A stretch of DNA of 64,000 bases from RCIO01 sp040880025 (GTDB lineage Bacteria > Pseudomonadota > Alphaproteobacteria > Rhizobiales > Rhizobiaceae): contig JBBDJD010000013.1 of assembly GCA_040880025.1 (NCBI GenBank), positions 434,001-498,000 of the forward strand, in the 5' to 3' direction. A program made the translations under genes and the position numbers. A model generated the notes under the pieces. The model saw only the letters and a list, made by a program, of their open reading frames with translations, did not search any database and was not told the DNA's origin. Of the stretch, positions 1 through 8,118 are shown piece by piece (the first letter of the stretch is position 1; each line of letters opens with the position of its first letter).

Positions 1-429
1 CGCGAAACGCTCATGACCTGGGACGAAGTCAGGCAGGCTGCAGCGCATCCGCTGATCACCATCGGCGCCCACACCGTCAACCACTACAATCTCCGGCGGC
101 TCGGTCAGGACAAGGCGTGGACCGAGATTGTCGACGCCTCGCGCATCATCGAGTTGGAAACTGGGGAAAAGCCACGCCACATGGCTTATCCCTATGGCTA
201 TGAAGCCGCGGTGGGCGACCGCGAAGTGTCGCTGGCCGCGGCTGCGGGCTTTGTCTCGGCCGTCACCACCAGGCATGGCGTTCTGCAGCCCGAACACGCG
301 AAACACCTGCATGCGCTTCCGCGCGTCTCCGTCAACGGCCGTTACCAGCGCGTTGCCCACATGCGCACAATGCTGTCGGGAGTGACGACGCCGCTCGCCA
401 ACCAGGGCAAGACGCTGGTGACGACGTAG
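1..429 (+). CDS. polysaccharide deacetylase family protein (C-terminal part, 5' truncated by window)
   Basis: The reading frame is open from base 1 and its N-terminus lies upstream, so only about 142 residues are visible. They hold the second half of a NodB-like deacetylase fold: the metal-ligand segment GAHTVNHYNL (compare the family's H-x-x-x-H motif), then the AYPYGY segment that usually shapes the active site. Family members remove acetyl groups from chitin-like or peptidoglycan sugars. The family assignment is firm, but the substrate cannot be read from this fragment. The stop at 427-429 is followed by about 700 bases without a convincing gene. Confidence 0.75.
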   Translation, partial: RETLMTWDEVRQAAAHPLITIGAHTVNHYNLRRLGQDKAWTEIVDASRIIELETGEKPRHMAYPYGYEAAVGDREVSLAAAAGFVSAVTTRHGVLQPEHAKHLHALPRVSVNGRYQRVAHMRTMLSGVTTPLANQGKTLVTT

Positions 430-1131
430 TTTCTCGCTCACGCCCGAGCGCTTGCCGCCTCGGTCTTCGGCTGCCAGATTCTCTTCCCGTGACGGTGCCA
501 ATGTCGTCCCCGTTCCGGAATGACGGCGGGGTGGTCTTCGCTCATGCTTCATCATCGCCACGCCCCGTCGCCGGTCTGGCCATTGATCCTTCGACAGGCT
601 CAGGATGAGGGCCGAAGGTGGGAAGCGGGGCGCGGGTTCCGTGCCTAGCTTAAATTTTATGTGGCGCGTCTCCCGCGCCCCGCCGGTGTTCTTGCCCTGA
701 GTACCTCCTATTCGGAAGAGCTCTCCCGGTGGTCTGGGAGGCTACCCGCTCGGGAGGTTGCCGATATTCTGGCTTCCTCCGGCTCGCCACCAATCAAGAG
801 GCGAAGACGCGGACTACAAGTGGGCCCGGAGCTGGGGGCTCATCGCCCAGCAGCGCTCTCGCTGCGCTGCCGATCCGGCACCGACCGCTGCCCGGATGCT
901 CGGAGTGCACACCCGTTTCCCGCGCAGCGGTATTTGCACCGGCGAGGATAGGCGAAGCGGACAGGGTGGGGATAAAGAGGTGGGAGAAAAATCGCGAAAG
1001 GCATGCGAGGCAAGGGGTTGGCGGGAATGGCGCGGGTCATTTATCCACGCAGGCGCGGCATTTCCACCGCCGTCTTCCCGCCCAAGCGGCTGCCCACCCT
1101 TACCGAAGAAGGGATCAGGCGCGCGTGTTCA
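430..1131. other. 700-base stretch without a supported gene
   Basis: Open frames here are short, overlap one another in several frames, and show no recognisable domains or good ribosome sites. The stretch holds a hairpin-forming element at 586-606, and around 723-756 a set of short complementary segments that can fold in two mutually exclusive ways: CTCCCG at 723-728 can pair with GGGAG at 736-740 or with CGGGAG at 751-756. A structured RNA or long leader is possible but unproven. Confidence 0.4.
586..606. repeat. short intergenic palindromic element
   Basis: The arms ATCCT (586-590) and AGGAT (602-606) flank TCGACAGGCTC. A related core, GCCTGTCGAAAGG, occurs in the clpX-lon intergenic region near 20397-20409. 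Short elements with this CCTTCGACAGGC core are common in intergenic DNA of alphaproteobacteria; that is general knowledge, not something counted here. Function unknown. Confidence 0.35.
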
Positions 1132-1914
1132 TCACGCCTGTTTCGTTTGCACCGACAGTCCTATCAGCTTCCAGCCGGTCCCCTCGTAGATATATTTAAG
1201 CGTGAAATGAATGCGCGCGGCATCGACGGGATAATGGAAGTTGATCTCCATGATGCCCTGGTCGTTAAGCGTTGCCGGGCCCTCATACACCGGCGCCGCT
1301 TTTTTGATGACCTGCAGACGCGAGCCGCCTTGGTAGAGAGGCCTGTATGTCTCGTTCAGCTTCGCAACGTCGAATTGCTGGCCCCAAAGATGCGAGATAT
1401 GGCTGTGAAACCCGGCCATGTCGCCCGCCGCAACCGCATCGGCAAAGGTCGCGGTCGACTTGGCGATCAGCGCCAGCTGGTGTCTTTCGTCAGGCAGCCC
1501 CTTGGGTCCGTAACCCAGCCCCGGCTGTCCGACGGGGTTGCGGATGGCATAGATCTTCCACAGGCCGTCTTCCTTGATCAGCTCGACTTCGATCGGGATC
1601 TCGTCGCCCTCCATGGTGACGAGCGTACCGGCGAGGCTGCCCCGGCCACCGCTGACCGACCGGCTGTTCCAGCTTGCGTCGCTCACCTTGTCGATGCCGT
1701 TGGCGGACAGAAAGGCCGCAAGCTCTTCCTCGGACGTGTTTGCGCGAAACGCGCTCGACAGCGTGGCGTAGGCCTTCTCCTTTTCGCCGGAACCAATGGC
1801 TGCGAAGAACTCGTCGCCCGTTTTGGTCACGCCGGAAGTGAAATAGAAGCCTCCGGCGACGGCAAGCGCGATCACCACAACGACGCCGAGCAGCACCTTG
1901 ACCCAAGTCTTCAT
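1132..1914 (-). CDS. membrane-anchored hypothetical protein with two NTF2-like halves
   Basis: This is a 260-residue protein. Residues 5-25 form one hydrophobic helix (KVLLGVVVVIALAVAGG), most likely an uncleaved anchor that places the rest in the periplasm. The soluble part looks duplicated: residues about 30-125 and 140-258 each begin with a helical segment like FFAAIGSGEKEKAYATLS or FADAVAAGDMAGFHSHIS and end with a beta-rich segment closing in G-x-W-K-I/L. This is the pattern of DUF4864/DUF4878-like NTF2 folds. I do not recognise a specific function. A DUF2842 gene lies just upstream on the same strand. Confidence 0.6.
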   Translation of the reverse strand: MKTWVKVLLGVVVVIALAVAGGFYFTSGVTKTGDEFFAAIGSGEKEKAYATLSSAFRANTSEEELAAFLSANGIDKVSDASWNSRSVSGGRGSLAGTLVTMEGDEIPIEVELIKEDGLWKIYAIRNPVGQPGLGYGPKGLPDERHQLALIAKSTATFADAVAAGDMAGFHSHISHLWGQQFDVAKLNETYRPLYQGGSRLQVIKKAAPVYEGPATLNDQGIMEINFHYPVDAARIHFTLKYIYEGTGWKLIGLSVQTKQA

Positions 1915-1999
1915 CCGTCTTCCCCCTCTTCGCAGTGCGATGATATCACATCACGCTCCGATCTCCCGCGTGAGAGGCCCAGCCCCGCGAACCGGCTGC

Positions 2000-2215
2000 T
2001 CACCCCTTGTGCCGGCTGCCTCTGGCCATCCAGCTCACGATGAACATGGCCGGGATCACCCACAGCAGGCCCGACAGGAAGAAGAATGCGAGATGGACAG
2101 GCCAGCTCGAATCCTGCAGCCGCGCGACGGCGACCGTTGTCGCGACCAGCGCATAGACGATCACCAGCGTGACTAGCAGCAGCATTCCGATCAGTTTTCT
2201 GAGGCGTGGCGGCAT
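2000..2215 (-). CDS. DUF2842 family small membrane protein
   Basis: A 71-residue protein starting MPPRLRKLIG, with two hydrophobic helices (about 7-29 and 38-62) and the ending LLWVIPAMFIVSWM that is characteristic of the alphaproteobacterial DUF2842 family. A longer frame up to 2269 exists, but its extra 18 residues are low-quality Arg/Ser-rich sequence, so the internal ATG is preferred. It lies divergent to ctaA, and 85 bases before the hypothetical protein on the same strand. Function is unknown in the family. Confidence 0.7.
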   Translation of the reverse strand: MPPRLRKLIGMLLLVTLVIVYALVATTVAVARLQDSSWPVHLAFFFLSGLLWVIPAMFIVSWMARGSRHKG

Positions 2216-2368
2216 GGCGGAACCTTTCGGCCGCTGACCTAGCCGCGATGGCGCGACCCGGCAAGCCATTCCTGAGCGTTGCGCGACGGCATGTCACGCA
2301 GCCCGATGGCTTGCCTCGGCACCGCCGTTGGGCCACCTATCCCCGCGACCCTGGCAGGATCGGCATTG

Positions 2369-3463
2369 ATGTTTCGGCGACCAGACAGCAGCGTGATCAT
2401 CTCCCGCATCGAGCGGGAAAAGCGCTATCGCGCGCAGGTCCGCTGGTGGCTTTATGTCGTCGCGCTGGTGCTTTTCGCGCTGTTCGTGGTCGGCGGCGCA
2501 ACGCGGCTGACCGAATCCGGTCTTTCGATCACCGAATGGAAGCCGATCCACGGCGTTATCCCGCCGCTTTCGGATGCCGATTGGGAGGAGGAATTCGCCA
2601 AGTACCGGCAAATTCCCCAGTTCGAACAGCTCAACTCCGACATGACGCTGGCGGAATTCAAGACAATCTTCTGGTGGGAATGGGCGCACCGCTTCATTGC
2701 CCGCGGCGTCGGCTTCCTCGTCGCGCTGCCGCTCGCCTTCTTCTGGCTGACGGAGCGGCTGGAAAGCCATCTCAAGCCGAAACTCGTCGGACTTTTCATG
2801 CTCGGAGCGCTGCAAGGCGCGATCGGCTGGTGGATGGTGGCGTCGGGCCTGTCGGAGCGCGTCAGCGTCAGCCAGTACCGGCTTGCCGTCCATCTGCTGA
2901 TGGCCTGCCTGATCTTCACCGCGACGCTGGCGATCGCGCGCGGGCTTGCACCGCATTCGGCCGGACCTTCCGATGCGCGCAACCGCCGCTTCGCCGGCTG
3001 GCTGGTCGTCGCGGTGCTGGCGCAGATATTCCTCGGCGCGCTGGTTGCCGGGCTCGACGCCGGCATGACCTACAACACCTGGCCGCAGATGGACGGGCGC
3101 CTGTTGCCAGACGGCCTGCTGGTCATGGAGCCGGCCTGGGTGAACCTCTTCGAGAACCCGAAGACGGTGCAATTCATCCATCGTCTTGGCGCCTATGCGC
3201 TGCTGGTTCTGGCGATCTGGCACGCGGTAACGGCCTGGCGGGCCGAGTGGGACTCGACCCATGCACGCCGGGCGCTGGTGCTGCTGGCGCTTGTGGTGGC
3301 GCAAGCTGCGATCGGCATCACAACGCTGCTGCTCGTCGTGCCGCTCGGCTGGGCGCTGGCGCATCACGCTTTCGCCATTGTCTTACTCGGCTTCGCCGCA
3401 GCTCACTGGCGCGCGACGAAGGGCGCTTATCCGATGCCGGACGCGGTCGAAATCAGGACCTGA
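2369..3463 (+). CDS. ctaA: heme A synthase (CtaA/COX15)
   Basis: This is an inner-membrane enzyme that oxidises the C8 methyl of heme O to make heme A for aa3-type cytochrome oxidase. The 364-residue form shows eight predicted helices in two bundles. The heme-ligand or conserved histidines sit in EWAHRF (His107), RLAVHLL, QFIHRLGAY and LAHHAF. The segment GGATRLTESGLSITEWKP near residues 42-59 is a family signature. An in-frame ATG at 2279 would add 30 residues of low hydrophobicity, so the start at 2369 is chosen, although this is not certain. The 3' end overlaps the convergent kinase gene by 11 bases. Confidence 0.93.
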   Translation: MFRRPDSSVIISRIEREKRYRAQVRWWLYVVALVLFALFVVGGATRLTESGLSITEWKPIHGVIPPLSDADWEEEFAKYRQIPQFEQLNSDMTLAEFKTIFWWEWAHRFIARGVGFLVALPLAFFWLTERLESHLKPKLVGLFMLGALQGAIGWWMVASGLSERVSVSQYRLAVHLLMACLIFTATLAIARGLAPHSAGPSDARNRRFAGWLVVAVLAQIFLGALVAGLDAGMTYNTWPQMDGRLLPDGLLVMEPAWVNLFENPKTVQFIHRLGAYALLVLAIWHAVTAWRAEWDSTHARRALVLLALVVAQAAIGITTLLLVVPLGWALAHHAFAIVLLGFAAAHWRATKGAYPMPDAVEIRT

Positions 3464-4304
3464 CCTGATCGAGCGCCGAATTCACCGCCCGGCCGATCTC
3501 CAGCGTGGACAGGGCGGCTTGTTCGTTGCCCATTTCCAGCCACCAGAACGCCGAAAGGCCGGAATAGGCCACCGCCCAGGAAAGCAGCGCCTCCACATCG
3601 CGTTCCACGGCATGTGACAGCGTTTCCGCCATCGCAAGGATGCGCGCAGGGTCCGTGCGCTCCGGCGCGTGGGGCGGATTGTGGAACATGTTGGCGGCAT
3701 CGTAGGCGGGGTCGCCGATCAGGCCCTTGGGATCGATCGCCAGCCAGCCGCGCGGCGAAAGCAGAATGTTCTCGTGGTGGATGTCGCCGTGCAGCGGGCG
3801 GACGGCATGCTGGTCGTCCAGCAACCGGTCTGCGAAGGCCGCATAGGCGGCGAACTCACCCGGCTTGCCGTTGACCCGTTCACTTTCAGCGATCGAGAAC
3901 AGGCTGGCGAAATGTTTGCGCAGCGGTGTCTGCGACGCCGGCGGCGCGGCCGGTGAGGGCGCGTGGAGTTGGCGCACGACCTCCTCTGCGATGTCGGTCG
4001 CGGCTGCCTCGCCGTGCTGTGCGCGATGGTCGATCAATCGCCTGTCGCCCGCATATTCGAGCAGGTGAATATCACCATGGGCGGCAAGCAGGCGGATCGC
4101 GCCGTGGCCATCGCGCCAGCGCAGAAAGTCGGCTGCGCGCCGCGCGTCCGGACGTGCGGCGTCGCTGGGCTGTTTGACGATTGCCGGGCTGCCATCGTCG
4201 CGCTCGGCCCGCCAGACCCTGCCGCCGATGCCTTCCGCCAGCGGGGTGAGGCGACTGATCGCCCACCCGGCCGGCAGAGACGGATGCTCAGTGTCGGGCG
4301 CCAA
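3453..4304 (-). CDS. aminoglycoside/hydroxyurea phosphotransferase-like kinase
   Basis: A 283-residue protein of the APH(6)/hydroxyurea kinase type (PF04655-like). Visible kinase elements are the ATP-binding lysine in AIVKQP (Lys44), the catalytic loop LHGDIHHEN (Asp174) and the metal-binding DPKG (Asp191), followed by GDPAYDAANMFHNP, which is typical of this family. Members phosphorylate streptomycin-like drugs or small hydroxylated molecules; chromosomal copies often have no proven substrate. Its start lies 17 bases inside the end of argC, so the two are probably translationally coupled. Drug resistance should not be assumed from sequence alone. Confidence 0.8.
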   Translation of the reverse strand: MAPDTEHPSLPAGWAISRLTPLAEGIGGRVWRAERDDGSPAIVKQPSDAARPDARRAADFLRWRDGHGAIRLLAAHGDIHLLEYAGDRRLIDHRAQHGEAAATDIAEEVVRQLHAPSPAAPPASQTPLRKHFASLFSIAESERVNGKPGEFAAYAAFADRLLDDQHAVRPLHGDIHHENILLSPRGWLAIDPKGLIGDPAYDAANMFHNPPHAPERTDPARILAMAETLSHAVERDVEALLSWAVAYSGLSAFWWLEMGNEQAALSTLEIGRAVNSALDQVRS

Positions 4305-5226
4305 GCATCAGGTCCATGTTCTGGACTGCGGCGCCCGAGGCGCCCTTGCCGAGATTGTCGAGCAGCGCGGCGAGATTGACCAGACCGGTTTTCGGATTGG
4401 CGAAGACGTGGAGCTTCATCGTGTCCTCGCCGTTGAGCTCGGTCGGATCGAGCCGCTTCAGCGCCGCGCTGTCGGCCATCGGCACGACGGTGACGATCTC
4501 CTGCCCTGCGAAATGGGCGGCGAGGGCGCCGTGGATGTCCTCCGGCGTCGGCGAACCGGCGAGATCGGCCAGATGCAACGGCACCTGCGCGATCATGCCC
4601 TGCGCGTAGCGTCCGACCGAGGGAGAAAACAGCGGCGCACGGTCGAGCAGCCCGTGAAGCTGCATCTCCGGCACGTGCTTGTGGGTCAGCGTCAGCCCGT
4701 AGAGAAAGTGCGGCGCGGTGATGGGGTCCGGGTCGTCCGGGTTCTCCATCTGCGCGATCATCGCCTTGCCGCCGCCGGTGTAGCCCGAGACCGCGTTGAC
4801 GGTGACCGGATAGTCGGCGGGAAGGATGCCGGCCTCGACCAGCGGCCTGATCAGCGCGATCGCCCCGGTCGGGTAGCAGCCGGGATTGGCGACCAGCCGC
4901 GCTTCGGCGATCTTCCCGGACTGCCCGGCGGTCATCTCGGCGAAGCCATAGGCCCATTCGGGATTGATCCGGTTGGCGGTCGAGGTGTCGATCACCCGGG
5001 TCGAGTTGGAGCCGTCGAGCAACTCCATCGCCTGTCTGGCGCCGTCGTCGGGCAGGCACAGGATGGCGATGTCGGCTTGCGTCAGCCGCTCGGTCCGCAT
5101 GGCGTTGTTGCGCCGCTCGGCCTCGGGAATGGACAGGATGTCGAGGTCGGCCCGGTTGGCGAGCCGCTGTCTGATCTGGAGCCCGGTGGTGCCGTGCTCG
5201 CCATCTATGAAAATCTTCGGTTTCAT
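4288..5226 (-). CDS. argC: N-acetyl-gamma-glutamyl-phosphate reductase (type 2)
   Basis: Cytosolic NADPH enzyme of arginine biosynthesis that reduces N-acetylglutamyl phosphate to the semialdehyde. The 312-residue length fits the shorter AGPR type 2. It has the N-terminal nucleotide-binding segment IFIDGEHGTTG, the catalytic cysteine in VANPGCYPTG (Cys117), and the conserved VNAVSGYTGGGK segment. The argC stop overlaps the start of the phosphotransferase gene. The rest of the arginine pathway is not in the window. Confidence 0.95.
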   Translation of the reverse strand: MKPKIFIDGEHGTTGLQIRQRLANRADLDILSIPEAERRNNAMRTERLTQADIAILCLPDDGARQAMELLDGSNSTRVIDTSTANRINPEWAYGFAEMTAGQSGKIAEARLVANPGCYPTGAIALIRPLVEAGILPADYPVTVNAVSGYTGGGKAMIAQMENPDDPDPITAPHFLYGLTLTHKHVPEMQLHGLLDRAPLFSPSVGRYAQGMIAQVPLHLADLAGSPTPEDIHGALAAHFAGQEIVTVVPMADSAALKRLDPTELNGEDTMKLHVFANPKTGLVNLAALLDNLGKGASGAAVQNMDLMLGARH

Positions 5227-5304
5227 CGGTTCAGTCTTTCGCAGTGAATTCAGGTGCTTGAGAAGCCGGCCGGAATCGATCCGGCAAGGCGTTGAATCAA
5301 TGTC

Positions 5305-6255
5305 TCAACCCTGTCGTCGCATGCGCCGTTCCGATAAAAGCCCGAGATAGTGCATTGCCACAGTCGCTCCCGCGATTGCCGTGATGTCGGCGTGGTCATA
5401 GGGCGGAGCAACCTCCACCACATCGGCGCCCACTATATCGACTGAGCCGAGCGCGCGCAAAACGGCCAGCATCTTAGCACTCGATGGTCCACCCGCGACC
5501 GGCGTGCCGGTGCCGGGCGCGAAGGCCGGGTCGAGGCAGTCGATGTCGAAGGTGATGTAGGACTTCGCGCCCGCAGTGCGCTCAGCGATTGCCGCGGCGA
5601 TCTCGGACGCCTTCATTTCCTCGATCTCGTGCCCGAACAGCATCGCAATGCCGCAGTCGCGCGGCGCATGCGTGCGGATGCCGATCTGGATCGACTTCGC
5701 GGCGTCGATGACGCCTTCGTCCGCCGCCCGGCCGACGAAGGAACCGTGGTCGATGCGGCCCCTTTCGTAGGGCCAGGTGTCCTGATGTGCGTCGAACTGG
5801 ACCAGCGCTAGCGGCCCGTGGCGCTCGGCATGCGCCTTCAGCAGCGGCCAGGTGACCGAGTGGTCGCCGCCGAGCGAGACCAGGAACGCGCCGGATTTCA
5901 GGATTTTCTTCGCTTCGCGCTCGATCAGCCCCGGCGTCTTCTGGTGGTTGCCGTAGTCGAGCAGGCAGTCGCCATAGTCGACCACCGAAAGCTGATCGAA
6001 AAGGTCGGCGTCGAACGGATATTGCGGGTCGTTGTCGAAGATGGCCGAAGCCCGCCGGATCGCCTGCGGACCGAACCGCGCGCCCGGCCGGTTGGAGACC
6101 GCCGCGTCGAACGGAATGCCCCACACCACGGCGTCCGCGGCCTTCTTGGAAAACCGCCGCCGCATGAACGACAGCGCGCCCGCATAGGTCGGGTCGCTGG
6201 CCGCACCGAGTGTCTGCCGGGCGGTGAAGGCGTGGTCTATTGCTTTCGATGGCAT
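5305..6255 (-). CDS. speB: agmatinase / ureohydrolase family protein
   Basis: A 316-residue ureohydrolase. All binuclear manganese ligands are present: His132 in LGGDHSVT, Asp155, His157 and Asp159 in FDAHQDT, and Asp237 and Asp239 in TFDIDCLDP. Family members hydrolyse a guanidino group, releasing urea; agmatinase converts agmatine to putrescine. Overall similarity points to agmatinase, but guanidinobutyrase or guanidinopropionase are close relatives and cannot be excluded. The toxin-antitoxin pair lies immediately upstream (4 bases), so some read-through from that promoter is possible. Confidence 0.85.
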   Translation of the reverse strand: MPSKAIDHAFTARQTLGAASDPTYAGALSFMRRRFSKKAADAVVWGIPFDAAVSNRPGARFGPQAIRRASAIFDNDPQYPFDADLFDQLSVVDYGDCLLDYGNHQKTPGLIEREAKKILKSGAFLVSLGGDHSVTWPLLKAHAERHGPLALVQFDAHQDTWPYERGRIDHGSFVGRAADEGVIDAAKSIQIGIRTHAPRDCGIAMLFGHEIEEMKASEIAAAIAERTAGAKSYITFDIDCLDPAFAPGTGTPVAGGPSSAKMLAVLRALGSVDIVGADVVEVAPPYDHADITAIAGATVAMHYLGLLSERRMRRQG

Positions 6256-6258
6256 CTG

Positions 6259-6537
6259 TTACGGGTCCTCTCGCGTATGCCAAAGGCGCAGGATGTAAAT
6301 CGTCGTTTCCCGAATTTCGTAGCGCATTTCATATTTCCCCACGAGGATGCGCCTGACTTCGCGGGCCTCGAACTCATCCAGCCTCTCGCCAATGCGCGGC
6401 TGTTCGACCAGACGCATCGGCGATGCCGTTAGAGCCTGTACGGTCTGTGCTGCGGCGCGCGGATTTACAGAGGCAAGGAAATCATGAAGCCGAACCAGAT
6501 CCGATAGCGCCGCGCCGGTCCATTCAACCTTTGTCAC
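6259..6537 (-). CDS. RelE/ParE-type toxin
   Basis: A 92-residue protein with the ParE/RelE plasmid-stabilisation fold: WTGAALSDLVRLHDFLA (helix pair), PRIGERLDEFEAREVRRILVGKYEMRYEI (central strands) and a C-terminal ILRLWHTRED. The downstream position and 4-base overlap with a small ribbon-helix-helix protein make it the toxin of a type II pair. ParE proteins poison DNA gyrase and RelE proteins cleave mRNA; the sequence is nearer ParE, but the target is an inference. Confidence 0.85.
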   Translation of the reverse strand: MTKVEWTGAALSDLVRLHDFLASVNPRAAAQTVQALTASPMRLVEQPRIGERLDEFEAREVRRILVGKYEMRYEIRETTIYILRLWHTREDP

Positions 6538-6806
6538 CTGGACGGAATGCGGGGTGGCGCCAGGGGATTGTCGCTGTCAAGACTGTCCGCCCATGCCTGA
6601 ACCGCCTCATGCGGGATCACACGCCCGGCGTCGACATCCGCCAGTGCTTCAAGCGTCAGGCGGCGACGTTCCTCCTCCTGTTCAACCCAAGCCGACAATG
6701 CCTGCTTGACGATCCAGCCACGTGAGCGTTCCAGGCGGGTCGCCATCTGGTCGACTTTTTCCGCGAGCGGCAGTGGGACGTGCGCAGTCAAGACCTTGGT
6801 TTCCAT
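6534..6806 (-). CDS. ribbon-helix-helix (CopG/ParD-like) antitoxin
   Basis: A 90-residue protein. The N-terminal half (TAHVPLPLAEKVDQMATRLERSRGWIVKQALSAWV) is a typical ribbon-helix-helix DNA-binding domain. The acidic C-terminal half would wrap the toxin. It is translated first, with its stop overlapping the toxin start by 4 bases. An AAAGGAG ribosome site precedes the ATG. An inverted repeat upstream is a candidate site for autoregulation. Confidence 0.85.
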   Translation of the reverse strand: METKVLTAHVPLPLAEKVDQMATRLERSRGWIVKQALSAWVEQEEERRRLTLEALADVDAGRVIPHEAVQAWADSLDSDNPLAPPRIPSR

Positions 6807-6829
6807 GCGGCACTCCTTTCAATCGTTTT

Positions 6830-6854
6830 CAATCATACTGATTAAGAATGATTG
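6830..6854 (-). promoter_or_regulatory. candidate operator of the toxin-antitoxin operon
   Basis: The perfect 7-base arms CAATCAT (6830-6836) and ATGATTG (6848-6854) are separated by 11 bases, 24 bases upstream of the antitoxin ATG. The stretch is notably A+T-rich for this genome. RHH antitoxins usually repress their own promoter at such repeats. Confidence 0.5.
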
Positions 6855-6874
6855 GGTCCAGACTAGGTCACAAC

Positions 6875-6900
6875 AAAAAAGCGGGCCCGAAGGCCCGCTT
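6875..6900 (-). terminator. rpsI intrinsic terminator
   Basis: A 9-base-pair stem, AAGCGGGCC/GGCCCGCTT, closes a TTCG tetraloop (reading the minus strand) and is followed by a run of T. It lies 24 bases beyond the rpsI stop and separates the ribosomal operon from the toxin-antitoxin promoter. Confidence 0.9.
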
Positions 6901-6924
6901 TCCGCGTGTCCGCAGTGTCGAAGC

Positions 6925-7404
6925 CTAGCGCTTCGAGAACTGGAACGACCGGCGGGCCTTTGCCTTGCCGTACTTCTTTCGCTCGACCACGCGGCTGTCG
7001 CGGGTCAGGAAGCCGCCCTTCTTGAGCACGCCGCGCAATTCCGGCTCGTAATAGGTGAGCGCCTTGGAAATGCCATGCCGGACAGCACCCGCCTGGCCGG
7101 AAAGGCCGCCGCCGGTGACGGTCGCGACGATGTCGTACTGGCTGTTGCGGTTTGCCGCCACGATCGGCTGCTGCAGGACCATCTGCAGGACCGGCCGGGC
7201 GAAGTAGGCTTTGAATTCCTTCTTGTTCACGGTGATGCGGCCGCTCCCGGGCTTGATCCAGACGCGGGCGATGGCGTCCTTGCGCTTGCCGGTCGCGTAG
7301 GCGCGGCCCTGGGGGTCAAGCTTCTGGACGTGAACCGGCCGCTGTTCCGTCTCGGCGACGGTCGCGACGGTGCCCAATTCGGCGAGGGCTTCGAGATCAG
7401 CCAT
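6925..7404 (-). CDS. rpsI: 30S ribosomal protein uS9
   Basis: 159 residues. It has the usual alphaproteobacterial N-terminal extension and the conserved body (ATGKRKDAIARVWIKPGSGRITVNKK), and it ends in the basic tail KARRSFQFSKR that reaches the ribosomal P site. Its start overlaps the rplM stop by 8 bases, as expected for the conserved rplM-rpsI operon. A clear intrinsic terminator follows. Confidence 0.98.
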   Translation of the reverse strand: MADLEALAELGTVATVAETEQRPVHVQKLDPQGRAYATGKRKDAIARVWIKPGSGRITVNKKEFKAYFARPVLQMVLQQPIVAANRNSQYDIVATVTGGGLSGQAGAVRHGISKALTYYEPELRGVLKKGGFLTRDSRVVERKKYGKAKARRSFQFSKR

Positions 7405-7870
7405 ATTTCTGGACCCTTACATTCTTCTTGTTCATGGAGGCGACATCGAGCGTCTCGGGTTGCTGCGCCTCGTGCGGATGTTCGGCGCCGGCATAGACGC
7501 GCAGATTCTTCATCTGGCGCCGGCCGAGCGGACCGCGCGGGATCATGCGCTCGACGGCCTTTTCGACCACCCGCTCCGGGAACCGGCCCTCGAGGATCTG
7601 ACGCGCTGTGCGTTCCTTGATGCCGCCGGGGTGGCCGGTGTGCCAGTAATATTTCTTGTCGGTGAACTTCTTGCCGGTCAGTCGCGCCTTGTCGGCATTG
7701 ATGACAATGACGTTGTCGCCGTCATCGACATGCGGCGTGAAAGTCGGCTTGTGCTTGCCGCGCAGACGGTTGGCGATAATGGTTGCGAGACGCCCGACGA
7801 CCACGTTCTCGGCGTCGATCAGCACCCATTTCTTCACCACCTCCGCAGGCTTCTGCGAGAAGGTTTTCAT
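7397..7870 (-). CDS. rplM: 50S ribosomal protein uL13
   Basis: 157 residues starting MKTFSQKPAEVVKKW, the usual start of alphaproteobacterial L13. An upstream in-frame ATG at 7954 adds 28 residues that do not belong to the family. The conserved segment KMIPRGPLGRRQ-like (here RMIPRGPLGRRQMKNLRVYAG) is present. It is the first gene of the rplM-rpsI operon. The roughly 250 bases upstream hold its promoter region and a palindrome at 8079-8100. Confidence 0.97.
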   Translation of the reverse strand: MKTFSQKPAEVVKKWVLIDAENVVVGRLATIIANRLRGKHKPTFTPHVDDGDNVIVINADKARLTGKKFTDKKYYWHTGHPGGIKERTARQILEGRFPERVVEKAVERMIPRGPLGRRQMKNLRVYAGAEHPHEAQQPETLDVASMNKKNVRVQKYG

Positions 7871-8078
7871 TGGACTTGTCTTCCGTTCAGGACCTTCCGA
7901 CCGCAGGGGACAGGAAGGCGTTTCTTGTTGCTTGAATTGCGGGATGACCCGCAAAAAAGAACGGCGACCCGCAAAGGCCGCTGTTCGTGTCGGGGCTTAT
8001 AGGGGAGGGCGGCGCCACCGTCAATATCGATTATCCGGCCGCAGAAGAAATAAAGGTAAATAAATCAGCAGGTTGGCA

Positions 8079-8100
8079 ATGTGGTATAAAATTACCACAT
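8079..8100. promoter_or_regulatory. perfect palindrome, candidate regulator site or hairpin
   Basis: The arms ATGTGGTA (8079-8086) and TACCACAT (8093-8100) are separated by TAAAAT. It lies between the 3' end of the carboxymuconolactone decarboxylase-family gene (8119) and the start of rplM (7870), inside a locally A+T-rich patch. GntR-type repressors favour GGT...ACC half sites. No T-run follows, so it does not look like a normal terminator. Confidence 0.4.
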
Positions 8101-8118
8101 CGCCTGTCGCCCTGCAGG

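Noticed and set aside
686..790. possible 6S RNA from a CCGATATT segment resembling part of E. coli 6S
   Set aside because: The spacing to the upstream GTTC-like segment is far too long, the closing stem is missing, and the usual neighbours of alphaproteobacterial 6S RNA are absent.
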